DNA from: Deltaproteobacteria bacterium
GTDB taxonomy: Bacteria; Desulfobacterota; Desulfomonilia; Desulfomonilales; Desulfomonilaceae
Assembly (NCBI GenBank): GCA_016875095.1
Contig: VGSG01000036.1
Coordinates: 1-37,611, forward strand
Reading direction: 5' to 3'
DNA: 37,611 nt
The position numbers and the translations under genes are program-made. Position 1 is the stretch's first letter; every line of letters begins with the position of its first letter. Below are positions 21,565-30,547 of this stretch, in pieces. The notes below the pieces were generated by a model. The model saw only the letters and a program-made list of their open reading frames with translations, was not told the DNA's origin and did no database searches.

Positions 21565-21593
21565 GATGGGCGCCCATTTTTCTGGAGTCGTAC

Positions 21594-23951
21594 ATGTCCA
21601 CGCGAAAGATAAGCGCAAAACAACTGGTCCACGACATCCGTTCGGGCATGGATGACGCGGGCCTGATGCTCAAGTACGGGATCACCGAACCGCAGCTCAG
21701 AGCTCTGCTTAGGAAGCTCGTGGGAATGGGCGCCGTGTCACAGGGCGAGGTCGATTCCCGTCCGTCGCTCAAACACGCGGTTCAAGCGACCGTAGCAATA
21801 GAACTGCTCGAGATCCCCGCGACACAGCTCCTCGATCCCTCCGCCGTGGGACCAGATCGGCGCGCCAAGGTCGAACCGGCCAAGGCTGAGGCGCCTCGAC
21901 CTGCGAAGGGAGCAAAACCCTCGAAAGCTCAACCGCTCGTTCTTCCGAAAGGACAACCGGAAGACCTTCCCCGGACGGAGCGCCCAAAGGAGTTTCACGG
22001 CAGACGATCGGGTAGGATTCTTAACTCGGCCATCGGCGCGCTCTGGTGTCTGGTCGCGTTGGCGCTGATCTACTATTATCCCGAGTTCCCCGAAACGCTC
22101 AACCTTATGATCTACGACGTAAAACTGAATCGTGTCCCGCCTCCGGCGTATCATCGTTCCATAGTGCATTTGGACGTGGATGACGAGGCCATCATGAAAT
22201 TCGGCCCCTGGCCCTGGGATCGCAGCCTGAGCGCCAGGATCGTGGACAAGCTCGCAGAGTTCGGGGCAACGGTGGTGGCCTTCGATATTCTGTTCTGCTC
22301 TCCCGGAAAAAGCCCCGAAGGGAACCAGGCCCTTTTCAAATCAATGAAAAAGGCCGGGAACGTGATTGCCGCCACGGGGCTCGGCATAACCTACGATCCG
22401 GCCGAAAAACTGACGGTGGATCAGAATTCCGATCGCGCCGAAGCGCTGTATGATAAGTCCTGGAAGCTGAGGCGCCCGGGGGCGGGTCTGCTCCCGCGAG
22501 TGGCGCGCTTGAAGGACTCGTACGTCCCACTGACCGGAATCATAATTGACGCCCAAGACGTCGGACATGTGAAGGTCAGCCCTGACCGAGACGGGATTCA
22601 TCGTAGAGCGCCGCTGCTGGTGAAGTTCGAGGACCGCTACATTCCGAGTCTGAGTTTAGCGATTCTCAAAGCGATGTGGAAGCTTGAGCCACAACGGATC
22701 GGTGTCACCGATGCGGGCGAAATCGTGCTTGACGACTCTTCCAAGCGCCCGCGGATCCCGCTTGATCCCAAGGGAATGATGCTGGTGCGCTGGGGGGACG
22801 CGTGGGAAGGTTTTCCTCACTATTCGGTTGTGGATCTGTTGGGAGATAAGCCCGATTCGTCACGGAAGTCCCGGTACGCGAACAAGGTCGTCATCGTGGG
22901 CTTCACAGCTACCGGCAACACGGATGTGGGCGTGACGCCGGTTTCGGTCGAGACGCCGCTGAGCCGAATTCATTCCCACACACTGAACACGGTTCTGAAC
23001 GAAGCTTTCATTGTCCAAATCCCCGCCATCCCCTGGGTGCTGGGCGGCGCCGTCTTGCTGACCGTGATCTTTTCAGTGACTGCGGCAAGGGTGCGCTGGA
23101 GAATCGGCGCCCTGGTAGCCGTGCTCATCTGTGCGCTTGCATTGGCCGCCGCTTCGTTTTGCTTTGTGCTCCAGGGCTGGGAAGTTCCGTTGGCTGAAGC
23201 GCTCATTATCTTCGTTCCCGCGGCGGCAATCTCATTGATAGCCCGCGCGGTCTCCATAGAAATGAAGGCTGCCAAGGCGGCGCGTGTCATGGAACGATAC
23301 CTGAACCCGAGACTGGTCACCAAGCTGTTGGAAGGCGGGAAAGAGCTGGACATTGCGGCGAAACGCAAGGAGCTGACCGTCGTGGTAGCTCACATCGAAG
23401 GCTTTGCAACCGTCGCGGAGACCGTGGATGTGGAGTATGTGCACCGTTTCATGAGCGATTTCCTTGAAGCCATGACAAGAGCGGTCTTTGCGCATGAGGG
23501 GACGATTGACAAATTCCTCGGGGGTGGCCTTCAGGCTTTCTTTGGGGAACCCATTGCCGTGGAGAACCATGCGGAGTCGGCCGTGCTGGCGGCCATGGAG
23601 ATGCAGCGCGAAATGATCAAGCTGAATCAAAGATACGCGAGCTCTGGGATCAACGGGTTCGCAAATGGAATCGAGATTCGCATCGGGATCAGCACGGGCC
23701 CGGTCGTGGTGGGCGATCTGGGCTCCCAACGGCGGGTGGAGTATACCGTGGTCGGGTCAACGGTTCAGGTGGCGGAGAGACTCCAGGCCATTGCCCCGGC
23801 TGGTGGGTTAATCATGAGCGCGAGAACCAGGAATCTTCTTCAACAAGAAGTGGAATGCGAAGGCCCCGACCGTGTGAGACTCAAGGGCTTTGACAGAGAT
23901 ATCGAAGTATACCGTATCTATCCGGACGCGATAAATCCCGAGGGGACGTGA
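21594..23951 (+). CDS. CHASE2-domain protein with degenerate class III nucleotide cyclase domain
   Basis: A 785-residue membrane receptor. Residues ~5-45 are a helical module shared with the pentapeptide protein at 16273 (A-K-Q-L-V-H-D-I-R-S-G, L-M-L-K-Y-G-I). An Ala/Pro/Lys-rich linker leads to a first membrane helix (~143-162), an extracytoplasmic CHASE2 sensor (~165-470; Y-D-V-K-L-N-R, W-P-W-D-R, A-F-D-I-L-F), three membrane helices (~478-550) and a cyclase-like domain (~592-775). In that domain the two metal-binding Asp of class III cyclases appear replaced: the first position reads V-V-A-H-I-E-G-F (H600) and the second F-L-G-G-G-L-Q-A-F-F-G (G644). The usual V-N-x-A-x-R-L reads V-Q-V-A-E-R-L. 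cAMP synthesis is therefore doubtful; it may bind a nucleotide or a partner instead. TGGAG precedes the ATG. Confidence 0.87.
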   Translation: MSTRKISAKQLVHDIRSGMDDAGLMLKYGITEPQLRALLRKLVGMGAVSQGEVDSRPSLKHAVQATVAIELLEIPATQLLDPSAVGPDRRAKVEPAKAEAPRPAKGAKPSKAQPLVLPKGQPEDLPRTERPKEFHGRRSGRILNSAIGALWCLVALALIYYYPEFPETLNLMIYDVKLNRVPPPAYHRSIVHLDVDDEAIMKFGPWPWDRSLSARIVDKLAEFGATVVAFDILFCSPGKSPEGNQALFKSMKKAGNVIAATGLGITYDPAEKLTVDQNSDRAEALYDKSWKLRRPGAGLLPRVARLKDSYVPLTGIIIDAQDVGHVKVSPDRDGIHRRAPLLVKFEDRYIPSLSLAILKAMWKLEPQRIGVTDAGEIVLDDSSKRPRIPLDPKGMMLVRWGDAWEGFPHYSVVDLLGDKPDSSRKSRYANKVVIVGFTATGNTDVGVTPVSVETPLSRIHSHTLNTVLNEAFIVQIPAIPWVLGGAVLLTVIFSVTAARVRWRIGALVAVLICALALAAASFCFVLQGWEVPLAEALIIFVPAAAISLIARAVSIEMKAAKAARVMERYLNPRLVTKLLEGGKELDIAAKRKELTVVVAHIEGFATVAETVDVEYVHRFMSDFLEAMTRAVFAHEGTIDKFLGGGLQAFFGEPIAVENHAESAVLAAMEMQREMIKLNQRYASSGINGFANGIEIRIGISTGPVVVGDLGSQRRVEYTVVGSTVQVAERLQAIAPAGGLIMSARTRNLLQQEVECEGPDRVRLKGFDRDIEVYRIYPDAINPEGT

Positions 23952-24069
23952 CGCGACACACGATCCCCCAGACCTGCGCCCCTGCCCTATAACCGCAGAT
24001 GTTTGAATAGGAGTCTGGAACGTCGCCGCGGCAGCGGATCCCCTGGAAAGACCTGATGAAGGAGACCAA

Positions 24070-26751
24070 GTGACTGAAGAGCAGTATCCTGAAGCCTCGC
24101 TGGAGGGGCTCAGAGACACTCGGATGGTAGCGATAAGAGCCGGTCAGGTCGAGCAGCTCTATGCTCAGGCCCCGGCCGGCATGTACGCTGGTGCGATGGG
24201 CTCAATTATCCTTGTGGTCTCGCTCTGGTGGCAGATACCGCAATGGAAGTCGATCACGTGGCTCTCCCTGTCCCTGAGCGTGCTCACGCTGCGTCTACTC
24301 CTGGTGTGGAGGTATCGGAAAGAGAGGCCCCAGCCTGAGAAGGCGGGCAGGTGGAAGAACTTGTTCGTGCTCGGATCGGCCGCCTCGGGTTTTCTCTGGG
24401 GTTTCACGGCTATTTGGCTCTGGCCTCCGGACAGCGTTCCCCATCAGTGTGGTATAGCGGTATTTCTGGCTGCGGTGGCAGCCACGGCGGCCGCGAACTA
24501 TGCGCCCGTCAAAGAAGCGTACTTAAGCTCAATCCTCTTCGTTCTGCCGCCTCTCCTGGGTCGATTGGTCCTTTCGGGGTCCCCTGTCCTCATCATGCTG
24601 GGAGTGATCGGTGTAACGTACGTCCTTTTCCTCCTGAGGATAGGGTGGTCCACGCACAATCTCATAACGGAATCGATCCGTCTGAGACTGCGTAAGACGG
24701 AACTCATCGACTCGCTGAGGGCAGTGCGGGACCAACTGGAGCTGCGAGTTAAGCAGCGGACCGCCGAACTCCTCGAGGCCAACAGCCGACTCACAGAAGA
24801 GATGGCGGAGCGTCGCCGAGCGGAAGAAGCGGGGCTCCTGGAGAAACGGAAGTTTCAGAGCCTAGCGGATAATACTCCTCTCGGCATAGTCATGATGCGA
24901 CAGGACGGCGCGTTTCAATACATCAACCCCAAGTTCGTGGAATTGTTCGGGTATGAGCCGGAAGAAGTCCCCAATGGAAGGACGTGGCTTAGAAATGCTT
25001 ACCCGGATGATGCGTACCGTAAACAAGTTATCGGAGCATGGTTCGAAGACATGGAAAGATTTCCCATTGGGGAGAGCCGGCCCAGGACATACACCGTCAA
25101 GTGCAAGGACGGCTCCGATAAGATCATACATTTTAGATCCGTACAACTCCCGACCGGTGAGCATATCGTGGCGTGCGAAGACATCACCGTCAGCTACCAG
25201 TCGGAAGAGGAATTGCGCAGATCCGAGAAGAAATACCGGACTATCCTGGAAACTATAGCCGATGGCTACCACGAGGTGGATCTGGCGGGGAATCTGACCC
25301 TGGTCAACGATTCGCTCTGCGAGATCGTGGGAGCAAGCAGAGAAGAACTCATAGGGAGGAATTATCGAGATTTCGTGGTCGTGCCGGACGCCGCGGAGGT
25401 ATATTCCAGGTACAATGAAGTGTATCAAACCGGCCAACCCAACCAGGGCTTTTCGTTCGAAATCGTCCGAAAGGACGGGAAAAGATTGCATGTCTCGGCT
25501 TCCGTGGCTCTGATTCGGGACGAGGCGGGGAATCCGGCCGGCTTCCGAGGGATTTTTCGAGACATCACGGAACAGAGGCGGCTGGCGGAAAAGCTAACCC
25601 ACGCAACAAAAATGGAGGCCATCGGCACACTCGCGGGTGGTGTGGCTCACGACTTCAACAATCTGCTCACTGCCGTGCAAGGGTATGCGGATATCCTGAG
25701 GCGGCAAATGCCCAGTGACAGCCCTTTTATTGAAAAACTGACCCAGATCGGTCGAGCCGCCGAGAGAGCCGCGGGTTTGACTCGGCAGCTCCTGGCGTTC
25801 GGCCGCAAGCAAGTGCTCAACGTGAGCGCGCTGAACCTGAACGACGTTATCGCCGATCTGGAGGAGATGCTCAGGAGGCTGATCGGCGAAGACATTGAAT
25901 TGAACACGGTCTTGACCCCCTCTCTCGGAACGGTCAAAGCGGATGCGGGCCAGATCGAACAGATACTCATGAACCTCGTCGTCAACGCTCGGGACGCGAT
26001 GCCCAAAGGAGGGAAGCTGACCATCGAGACCGCCAACGTGGTCTTGGATCGGCAGTATACGGAGAAGGTTCCCGACTTGGAGCCGGGGCCCTACATCATG
26101 TTTGCCGTGAGCGATAGCGGCGCGGGAATGGATGAGCAGACCCGCTCCCGTATCTTCGATCCCTTCTTTACCACCAAGGATAAGGGGGTGGGCACCGGGC
26201 TCGGTCTTTCCACGGTCTATGGGATCGTGAAGCAGCATCGGGGTCACATCGCCGTGTATACCGAATTGCGACGCGGTTCCACCTTCAAGGTCTACCTCCC
26301 CCTGGAAGAGGCTGAGTCGGTCGAACAGTTGATGAAACCACGACCTGAAGCGCATTCCGCCGGGACCGAAACCGTTCTCGTGGTAGAGGACGAGAAGATT
26401 GTTCGAGATCTGGTCTCAGAAGCGCTCACAATGCTCGGTTACTCGGTCCTGCCGGCTTCAGATCCTGACGAGGCGGTGGCTCTGAGCGCCAATCACACCG
26501 GCCCGATCCATCTGCTCGTAACGGACGTGGTCCTGCCCAAGATGGATGGTAAGTCGCTGTGCAGCTACCTATCGCTGACTCGCCCGGAGATGAAAGTCCT
26601 TTACATATCGGGCTACACGGAGAATTTCATTGTGCATCGAGGAGTCTTGGATCAAGGTGTGCATTTTATGCAGAAACCCTTCACGATCGATGATCTGGCT
26701 GCAAGAGTGAGAGAAGTTCTCGATGATCCCGTGGCGCGGAGAGAGATTTGA
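24070..26751 (+). CDS. membrane hybrid histidine kinase (PAS-PAS-HisKA-HATPase-REC)
   Basis: An 893-residue hybrid sensor kinase. About six hydrophobic segments lie between residues 38 and 190, then a coiled coil (~205-260), two PAS domains (~260-378 and ~385-502), HisKA with [11 protein letters not shown] (H527), HATPase (N-box [10 protein letters not shown] 634-643, D-S-G-A-G-M 682-687, G-V-G-T-G-L-G-L) and a C-terminal receiver (~766-885) with E773/D774, phospho-acceptor D819 in V-T-D-V-V-L-P and K869. All catalytic residues are in place, in contrast to the kinase-like protein at 17015. AAGGAG precedes the GTG start at 24070. Downstream phosphotransfer partners are not encoded nearby. It converges with the ferredoxin gene (34-nt gap). 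Confidence 0.92.
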   Translation: MTEEQYPEASLEGLRDTRMVAIRAGQVEQLYAQAPAGMYAGAMGSIILVVSLWWQIPQWKSITWLSLSLSVLTLRLLLVWRYRKERPQPEKAGRWKNLFVLGSAASGFLWGFTAIWLWPPDSVPHQCGIAVFLAAVAATAAANYAPVKEAYLSSILFVLPPLLGRLVLSGSPVLIMLGVIGVTYVLFLLRIGWSTHNLITESIRLRLRKTELIDSLRAVRDQLELRVKQRTAELLEANSRLTEEMAERRRAEEAGLLEKRKFQSLADNTPLGIVMMRQDGAFQYINPKFVELFGYEPEEVPNGRTWLRNAYPDDAYRKQVIGAWFEDMERFPIGESRPRTYTVKCKDGSDKIIHFRSVQLPTGEHIVACEDITVSYQSEEELRRSEKKYRTILETIADGYHEVDLAGNLTLVNDSLCEIVGASREELIGRNYRDFVVVPDAAEVYSRYNEVYQTGQPNQGFSFEIVRKDGKRLHVSASVALIRDEAGNPAGFRGIFRDITEQRRLAEKLTHATKMEAIGTLAGGVAHDFNNLLTAVQGYADILRRQMPSDSPFIEKLTQIGRAAERAAGLTRQLLAFGRKQVLNVSALNLNDVIADLEEMLRRLIGEDIELNTVLTPSLGTVKADAGQIEQILMNLVVNARDAMPKGGKLTIETANVVLDRQYTEKVPDLEPGPYIMFAVSDSGAGMDEQTRSRIFDPFFTTKDKGVGTGLGLSTVYGIVKQHRGHIAVYTELRRGSTFKVYLPLEEAESVEQLMKPRPEAHSAGTETVLVVEDEKIVRDLVSEALTMLGYSVLPASDPDEAVALSANHTGPIHLLVTDVVLPKMDGKSLCSYLSLTRPEMKVLYISGYTENFIVHRGVLDQGVHFMQKPFTIDDLAARVREVLDDPVARREI

Positions 26752-26785
26752 TATCGCCCCTTTATCGCTCTCAGGCGCGAATCAG

Positions 26786-27277
26786 CTATTTTGTCTGTCT
26801 CTTACGTCTTTTCCGTTCGATCTGTTCATGGATTGACGCAGGGTCGCCGAAATATATGCAGTGCGCCAAGCACACATTGTCCGCGCACGCGGGAATCAGC
26901 CCGCGGTCCACTCGATGATGACACAGGTTACATTTGAGGGCTATCTGTTTCTCCTCGTCGAAGCCTACGGAGTCATAGGGACAAGCGTCGATACAATTTC
27001 GGCACCCACTGCATGTATCATAATCGAGAACCACAATTCCGTCGTCCCGCTTGGAAATCGCCGATTCCGGGCAAGCGCCCTCGCATGGAGGCTCGTCACA
27101 ATGCCTACAGACCGTGGGTCGGTGGAAGTATATAAATTCGTTTCCCACCGCTCGCGGCCCGTCTTCTTGGACGTGGATGAACTTGATCTTGTGCTCGTAC
27201 TCCTGTTTGCAGGCTACTTCGCACGTTCGGCATCCCCAACACAGCTCATCGTCTATGATAAGGGAATACTTGCTCAT
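26786..27277 (-). CDS. four-cluster ferredoxin-type electron-transfer subunit
   Basis: A 163-residue iron-sulfur protein of the HycB/DmsB-like type with four Cys sets: C-W-G-C-R-T-C-E-V-A-C (C13, C16, C19, C23), C-R-H-C-D-E-P-P-C-E-G-A-C-P, C-S-G-C-R-N-C-I-D-A-C-P and C-N-L-C-H-H-R-V-D-R-G-L-I-P-A-C. It should bind four [4Fe-4S] clusters and carry electrons between the molybdopterin subunit and an unknown partner. There is no signal peptide or membrane anchor, so it is cytoplasmic. It starts 14 nt after the stop of the molybdopterin gene, with AAGGAG upstream, and must be its partner subunit. A lysine/arginine-rich tail ends the protein. Confidence 0.92.
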   Translation of the reverse strand: MSKYSLIIDDELCWGCRTCEVACKQEYEHKIKFIHVQEDGPRAVGNEFIYFHRPTVCRHCDEPPCEGACPESAISKRDDGIVVLDYDTCSGCRNCIDACPYDSVGFDEEKQIALKCNLCHHRVDRGLIPACADNVCLAHCIYFGDPASIHEQIERKRRKRQTK

Positions 27278-27291
27278 CTTAGGGGTCTCCT

Positions 27292-29439
27292 TCAGGTCTT
27301 CTCCGGATAGATTTTGCAGAGAAGTGTTCTCACGGAACTCGCGCCCATAGCAGGATCGCAGGTTTCGTAGGAATTATCGGTCAGAATGTTGACGTTTGAT
27401 TCAGCCCAACCGTGTCCCGGATCTTTCTTCTCCGGGAACCACCAGGCGTGCTGCGCCGCCACAATTCGCGGGTCCAACCCTGCGAAGAGCATTGCCCTAT
27501 GTCTAATCCGCCCGCGACGTGACTCAATGACCACCCAATCCCCTTGCTTGATGCCCTCTCTCCCGGCTGTATCAGGGTGAATTTCCACGATCGGGTCTCT
27601 GTGGAGTTCTCTCAGACTCGGCGCCTGGCGATTCTCGGTATGAAAGAACCCCGGGAGTCTCTTGCCGGTAATCAAAATATAAGGATATTCCTTGTATACT
27701 TCAGGAGCGCTGTACGGGCTTTCGGGAGTCTCACGGTACTGAGGTAAGGGATCGTAGCCCATTTTCTCCAAGACAGTGGAATAGAGCTCGAATTTCCTCG
27801 TGGGGGTCGAAAAGCCCTCTTCCCTATATTTTTCGTACGCCACCTCGCCCCGTAGGAAGTCCATTTCCTTGAAATCCCGCCACTTCAGCTTCGCGGGTTC
27901 CAAGATCCAGTCGAGAGCCTTCTCGAAGTCGTCCCACCAGTGCTCTCCCATGCCCACGCGATGCGCGAGGTCATTGAGCATTTCATGGTCCGATCGGCAT
28001 TCTCCCACCTGAATCACTTTTCGTCGCGGCAGAATGTAACCGTGTCGTTTCCAAAAATCCGCGATATAGTCCATTTCCAACCAGGTCGCGGCCGGCAAGA
28101 CAATGTCGGCCAATTCCGCGGTCGGCGTGAGAAAGAAGTCCGCGACCGCCATGAAGTCCGCTTTTTCGAGCGCACGATATACCTCTTTGGCGTTGTCTCG
28201 AGTCATGACCGGATTGGAACTGATGAAGAACAGCATTTTTACCGGATAAGGCTTCTCTTCAAGAATCGCGTCCCAGACGCATTTGGGATTTATGATCGAG
28301 AACCGTGAGGCTAAGCGGAACATATCGCCGCCCAAACGTTTGTCTCTCTGTTCCCTGGGAAGCATCCCGTGCGCGCCGAATTGACCCACGTTTCGTATGT
28401 TGGGAGGCCTAAACAATACCTGACCTCCCATCCTATCGATATTGCCGGTAATCCCCATGAGGAGCATCAATACTCGATCATTGTCCGCACAATTGATCTG
28501 TTGTTCGATGGCGACTCCCCATTGAATTGCGGCGGGTTTAATGGTGGCATAGAGCCTTGCCGCTTCTCTGATCTTATCTCGGGGAACCCATGTTATTTCT
28601 TCAACTCGCTCCAAGGGGTACTCATTCACCCGTTGCACAAACGGTTCCCACCCGTGGACGAAGTTTTCAACAAAATCCTTGTCGTAAAGCTCTTCATTGA
28701 CAATCACATTGCACATTCCGAGCGCCAGCGCAGCGTCCGTGCCCGGCCTGAGTTGCAGCCATACATTTGCCCGCGCCGCGGCCCGTGTGAGCCTCGGATC
28801 CACTACGATGAGCTTGGCCCCTTCATCCAGCGCAAGGGAAAAGGGTTCGCCTTTGTAGCAGTCGGGATTACTGATAACCACATTATTGCCCCAAACCATG
28901 ATACATTTAGGGTGGTTTTCGTAATCCACTATGGGGTTGGAACCGCACGTTATAATGCTGGTGGCGATACGAGGGCCGTAACAAAAATGACCGGCCGTGA
29001 GCACATTGGGGCTCCCGAAAAGGTTGGCGAAGCGATAGATGACCGCCTCGTTCTCTCGCCCGGTGCCGTACCCCAATACTACGGATTCCGCGCCGTGCAA
29101 ATCCCTATAACGCAACATCCGTTCCGCAATCGTGTCCAGGGCCTCGTCCCATGTGATGCGTTCCCACTTGCCGCTTCCCTTGGGACCTATGCGCCTTACC
29201 GGGTGCGTGAGGCGGTCCGGATGATAAACAAGCTCGGTGGAAGCCAGACCTTTCGTGCATAATGTCCCGTGATTTATCGGGCAGTCCGGGTCACCCGCTA
29301 TTTTCTTGACCTTGCCGTCCTTTACGTACACGAGCACACCGCACCCGCCGTGGCACATACGGCAATGGCTCTTGACCATTGAATCGTACCCGTAAACCTC
29401 CATCTCACGAGCCCAGTTGGAGTATGTGAACTCGCTCAC
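27292..29439 (-). CDS. molybdopterin (Mo/W) oxidoreductase catalytic subunit, DMSO-reductase family
   Basis: A 715-residue bis-MGD enzyme. The N-terminal [4Fe-4S] ligands are C26, C29, C33 and C61. The probable metal ligand is C153 in G-H-F-C-Y-G-P-R. Typical family segments follow: W-G-N-N-V-V-I-S-N-P, R-P-G-T-D-A-A-L-A-L-G, I-S-S-N-P-V-M-T-R-D-N and A-D-I-V-L-P-A-A-T-W-L-E. No twin-arginine signal is present, so it works in the cytoplasm. In overall feel it resembles acetylene hydratase and the many uncharacterised oxidoreductases around it (shared D-A-A-L-x-L-G-M, N-E-x-L-Y-D-K-x-F-V-E-N stretch), but the presence of a four-cluster partner points to a redox reaction. The substrate is unknown. 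GTG start with AGGAGGA 6 nt upstream. It forms a two-gene operon with the downstream ferredoxin. Confidence 0.92.
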   Translation of the reverse strand: MSEFTYSNWAREMEVYGYDSMVKSHCRMCHGGCGVLVYVKDGKVKKIAGDPDCPINHGTLCTKGLASTELVYHPDRLTHPVRRIGPKGSGKWERITWDEALDTIAERMLRYRDLHGAESVVLGYGTGRENEAVIYRFANLFGSPNVLTAGHFCYGPRIATSIITCGSNPIVDYENHPKCIMVWGNNVVISNPDCYKGEPFSLALDEGAKLIVVDPRLTRAAARANVWLQLRPGTDAALALGMCNVIVNEELYDKDFVENFVHGWEPFVQRVNEYPLERVEEITWVPRDKIREAARLYATIKPAAIQWGVAIEQQINCADNDRVLMLLMGITGNIDRMGGQVLFRPPNIRNVGQFGAHGMLPREQRDKRLGGDMFRLASRFSIINPKCVWDAILEEKPYPVKMLFFISSNPVMTRDNAKEVYRALEKADFMAVADFFLTPTAELADIVLPAATWLEMDYIADFWKRHGYILPRRKVIQVGECRSDHEMLNDLAHRVGMGEHWWDDFEKALDWILEPAKLKWRDFKEMDFLRGEVAYEKYREEGFSTPTRKFELYSTVLEKMGYDPLPQYRETPESPYSAPEVYKEYPYILITGKRLPGFFHTENRQAPSLRELHRDPIVEIHPDTAGREGIKQGDWVVIESRRGRIRHRAMLFAGLDPRIVAAQHAWWFPEKKDPGHGWAESNVNILTDNSYETCDPAMGASSVRTLLCKIYPEKT

Positions 29440-29579
29440 AAATCATCCTCCTATCTCTTGCTCAACTTGCCAAGATAGTAACATCTCGCGTCGTTTATTA
29501 CACCGACGCCTCGGCACCGCCCTTGTGCGATCGGCTTTAGACAAGAAGGCCACAACGGACTTGCCATGAGGGCTTTAGA

Positions 29580-30467
29580 TTATTCACCAGCGGGGGCTTG
29601 GGATACCACCGGCCGAGGCGGGGCCTCTCCCACAGCCGCGCCGGCCTTCACGAACGCGTGGCGCATGGCTTGGTTGTGAGTGCGGGCTAGTTCGATGAAG
29701 TTGCGGATCAATACCGCTCCATGCGGGCTTTCTGCTCGGAATCTCTCAGGATGTCCCTGGACTCCGTACACCGGTCGGTAGGGGTGCCGAATAATCTGCA
29801 TGGGACTGAGTTTATCCGAGGCCAGGATGACGAAACCCGGAGGGAGCACCTTCACCTCGTCGTAATGGCTCTGGGATATTTGCACCCGAGCTTCCAATCC
29901 ACGGGTGATGGGATCGGGAGTGGTAAGAGTGAGCTCAACGAGCCCTGTCTGACGCTCCCGCACGTACGGCATGCAATCGTCTTGCCCACCCCTGATAGGC
30001 CCTACCTTGCCGCCGAAGGCGATCGCCAGAGCCTGATGCCCTCCACAGATACCCAGGATGGGGATATTCAACTGCTCTGCGATGAATGGAACCGTCCAGA
30101 GGAAGTTCTGCAGGGCCACTCCGTCCGTCCCCGTGTACTGACACCACGGAGTTCCCTGGGGCCCGAGGACAACGAAATCGGGTTGCATCGCATCCACCAC
30201 CTCCGGCGTAACCCGGGAAAAGTGCATGATTGCGCCGTTATGGTCCCCGCTCAGTTCCTTGATGAGGTAAAAAAGCCGTTGGCCGCTTGAATAATTTCTG
30301 GGACAGAGGCTGACCATAAGCCAGGAGGCGTTCCCAATCGATGGGGGCAAAGGACGCGCTTCCGCAGCGGGCGCCGCGTTCCGGCCCGCGAACACGAGCG
30401 TCCCGACCAGTAGGAGACACCATACCAGTTTCCGATATCGGGCTTTACGGCAGACCGTCATGACCAT
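29580..30467 (-). CDS. class I glutamine amidotransferase-like protein with signal peptide
   Basis: A 295-residue protein. Residues ~15-36 form a hydrophobic, Ala-terminated signal sequence (C-L-L-L-V-G-T-L-V-F-A ... A-A-P-A-A-E-A). The rest is a class I glutamine-amidotransferase fold with G-I-C-G-G-H-Q-A (nucleophile C141) and V-Q-G-H-P-E-R (H239, E241), i.e. a complete catalytic triad, plus S-Q-S-H-Y-D-E. Amidotransferase domains normally feed ammonia to cytoplasmic synthases, so an apparently exported, stand-alone version is unusual and may act as a peptidase or amidase. The start is ATG 30467; ATG 30461 is an alternative. No neighbour supplies a synthase. The 140-nt interval to the molybdopterin gene shows no clear terminator. 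Confidence 0.83.
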   Translation of the reverse strand: MVMTVCRKARYRKLVWCLLLVGTLVFAGRNAAPAAEARPLPPSIGNASWLMVSLCPRNYSSGQRLFYLIKELSGDHNGAIMHFSRVTPEVVDAMQPDFVVLGPQGTPWCQYTGTDGVALQNFLWTVPFIAEQLNIPILGICGGHQALAIAFGGKVGPIRGGQDDCMPYVRERQTGLVELTLTTPDPITRGLEARVQISQSHYDEVKVLPPGFVILASDKLSPMQIIRHPYRPVYGVQGHPERFRAESPHGAVLIRNFIELARTHNQAMRHAFVKAGAAVGEAPPRPVVSQAPAGE

Positions 30468-30547
30468 TCGCGTCTCATGCGGTTGGGAATTCCTGAATCT
30501 TGTTCGTTATACACCAGGAGGCCGCGGACAAAAAGCGGTTTTGTCTT

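Larger units (their letters stand above)
21077..21593. other. divergent intergenic region with repeats and a putative promoter
   Basis: This separates the divergent Ser/Thr kinase and CHASE2 genes. It carries C-rich palindromes (21227-21270), a 9-bp inverted repeat (21504-21540) and a TATACT box at 21559-21564 in front of the CHASE2 gene. Short frames crossing it (for example 21285-21566) have no recognisable product. Confidence 0.45.

Noticed and set aside
21285-21566. 93-codon frame in the intergenic region before the CHASE2 gene
   Set aside because: No family, no good ribosome-binding site, and it runs through the inverted repeat and promoter-like box.
28369-29262. Long open frame on the + strand opposite the molybdopterin gene
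   Set aside because: It is fully antisense to a gene with complete family motifs, has no recognisable product, and is explained by GC-rich codon bias.
27292-29439. Possible selenocysteine in the molybdopterin enzyme, given selB nearby
   Set aside because: The metal-ligand position is an ordinary Cys codon (C153) and no in-frame TGA interrupts the gene.
29440-29560. Sigma54-type promoter before the molybdopterin gene (TGGCA near 29466)
   Set aside because: The spacing between the GG and GC elements is two bases too short for a -24/-12 promoter.
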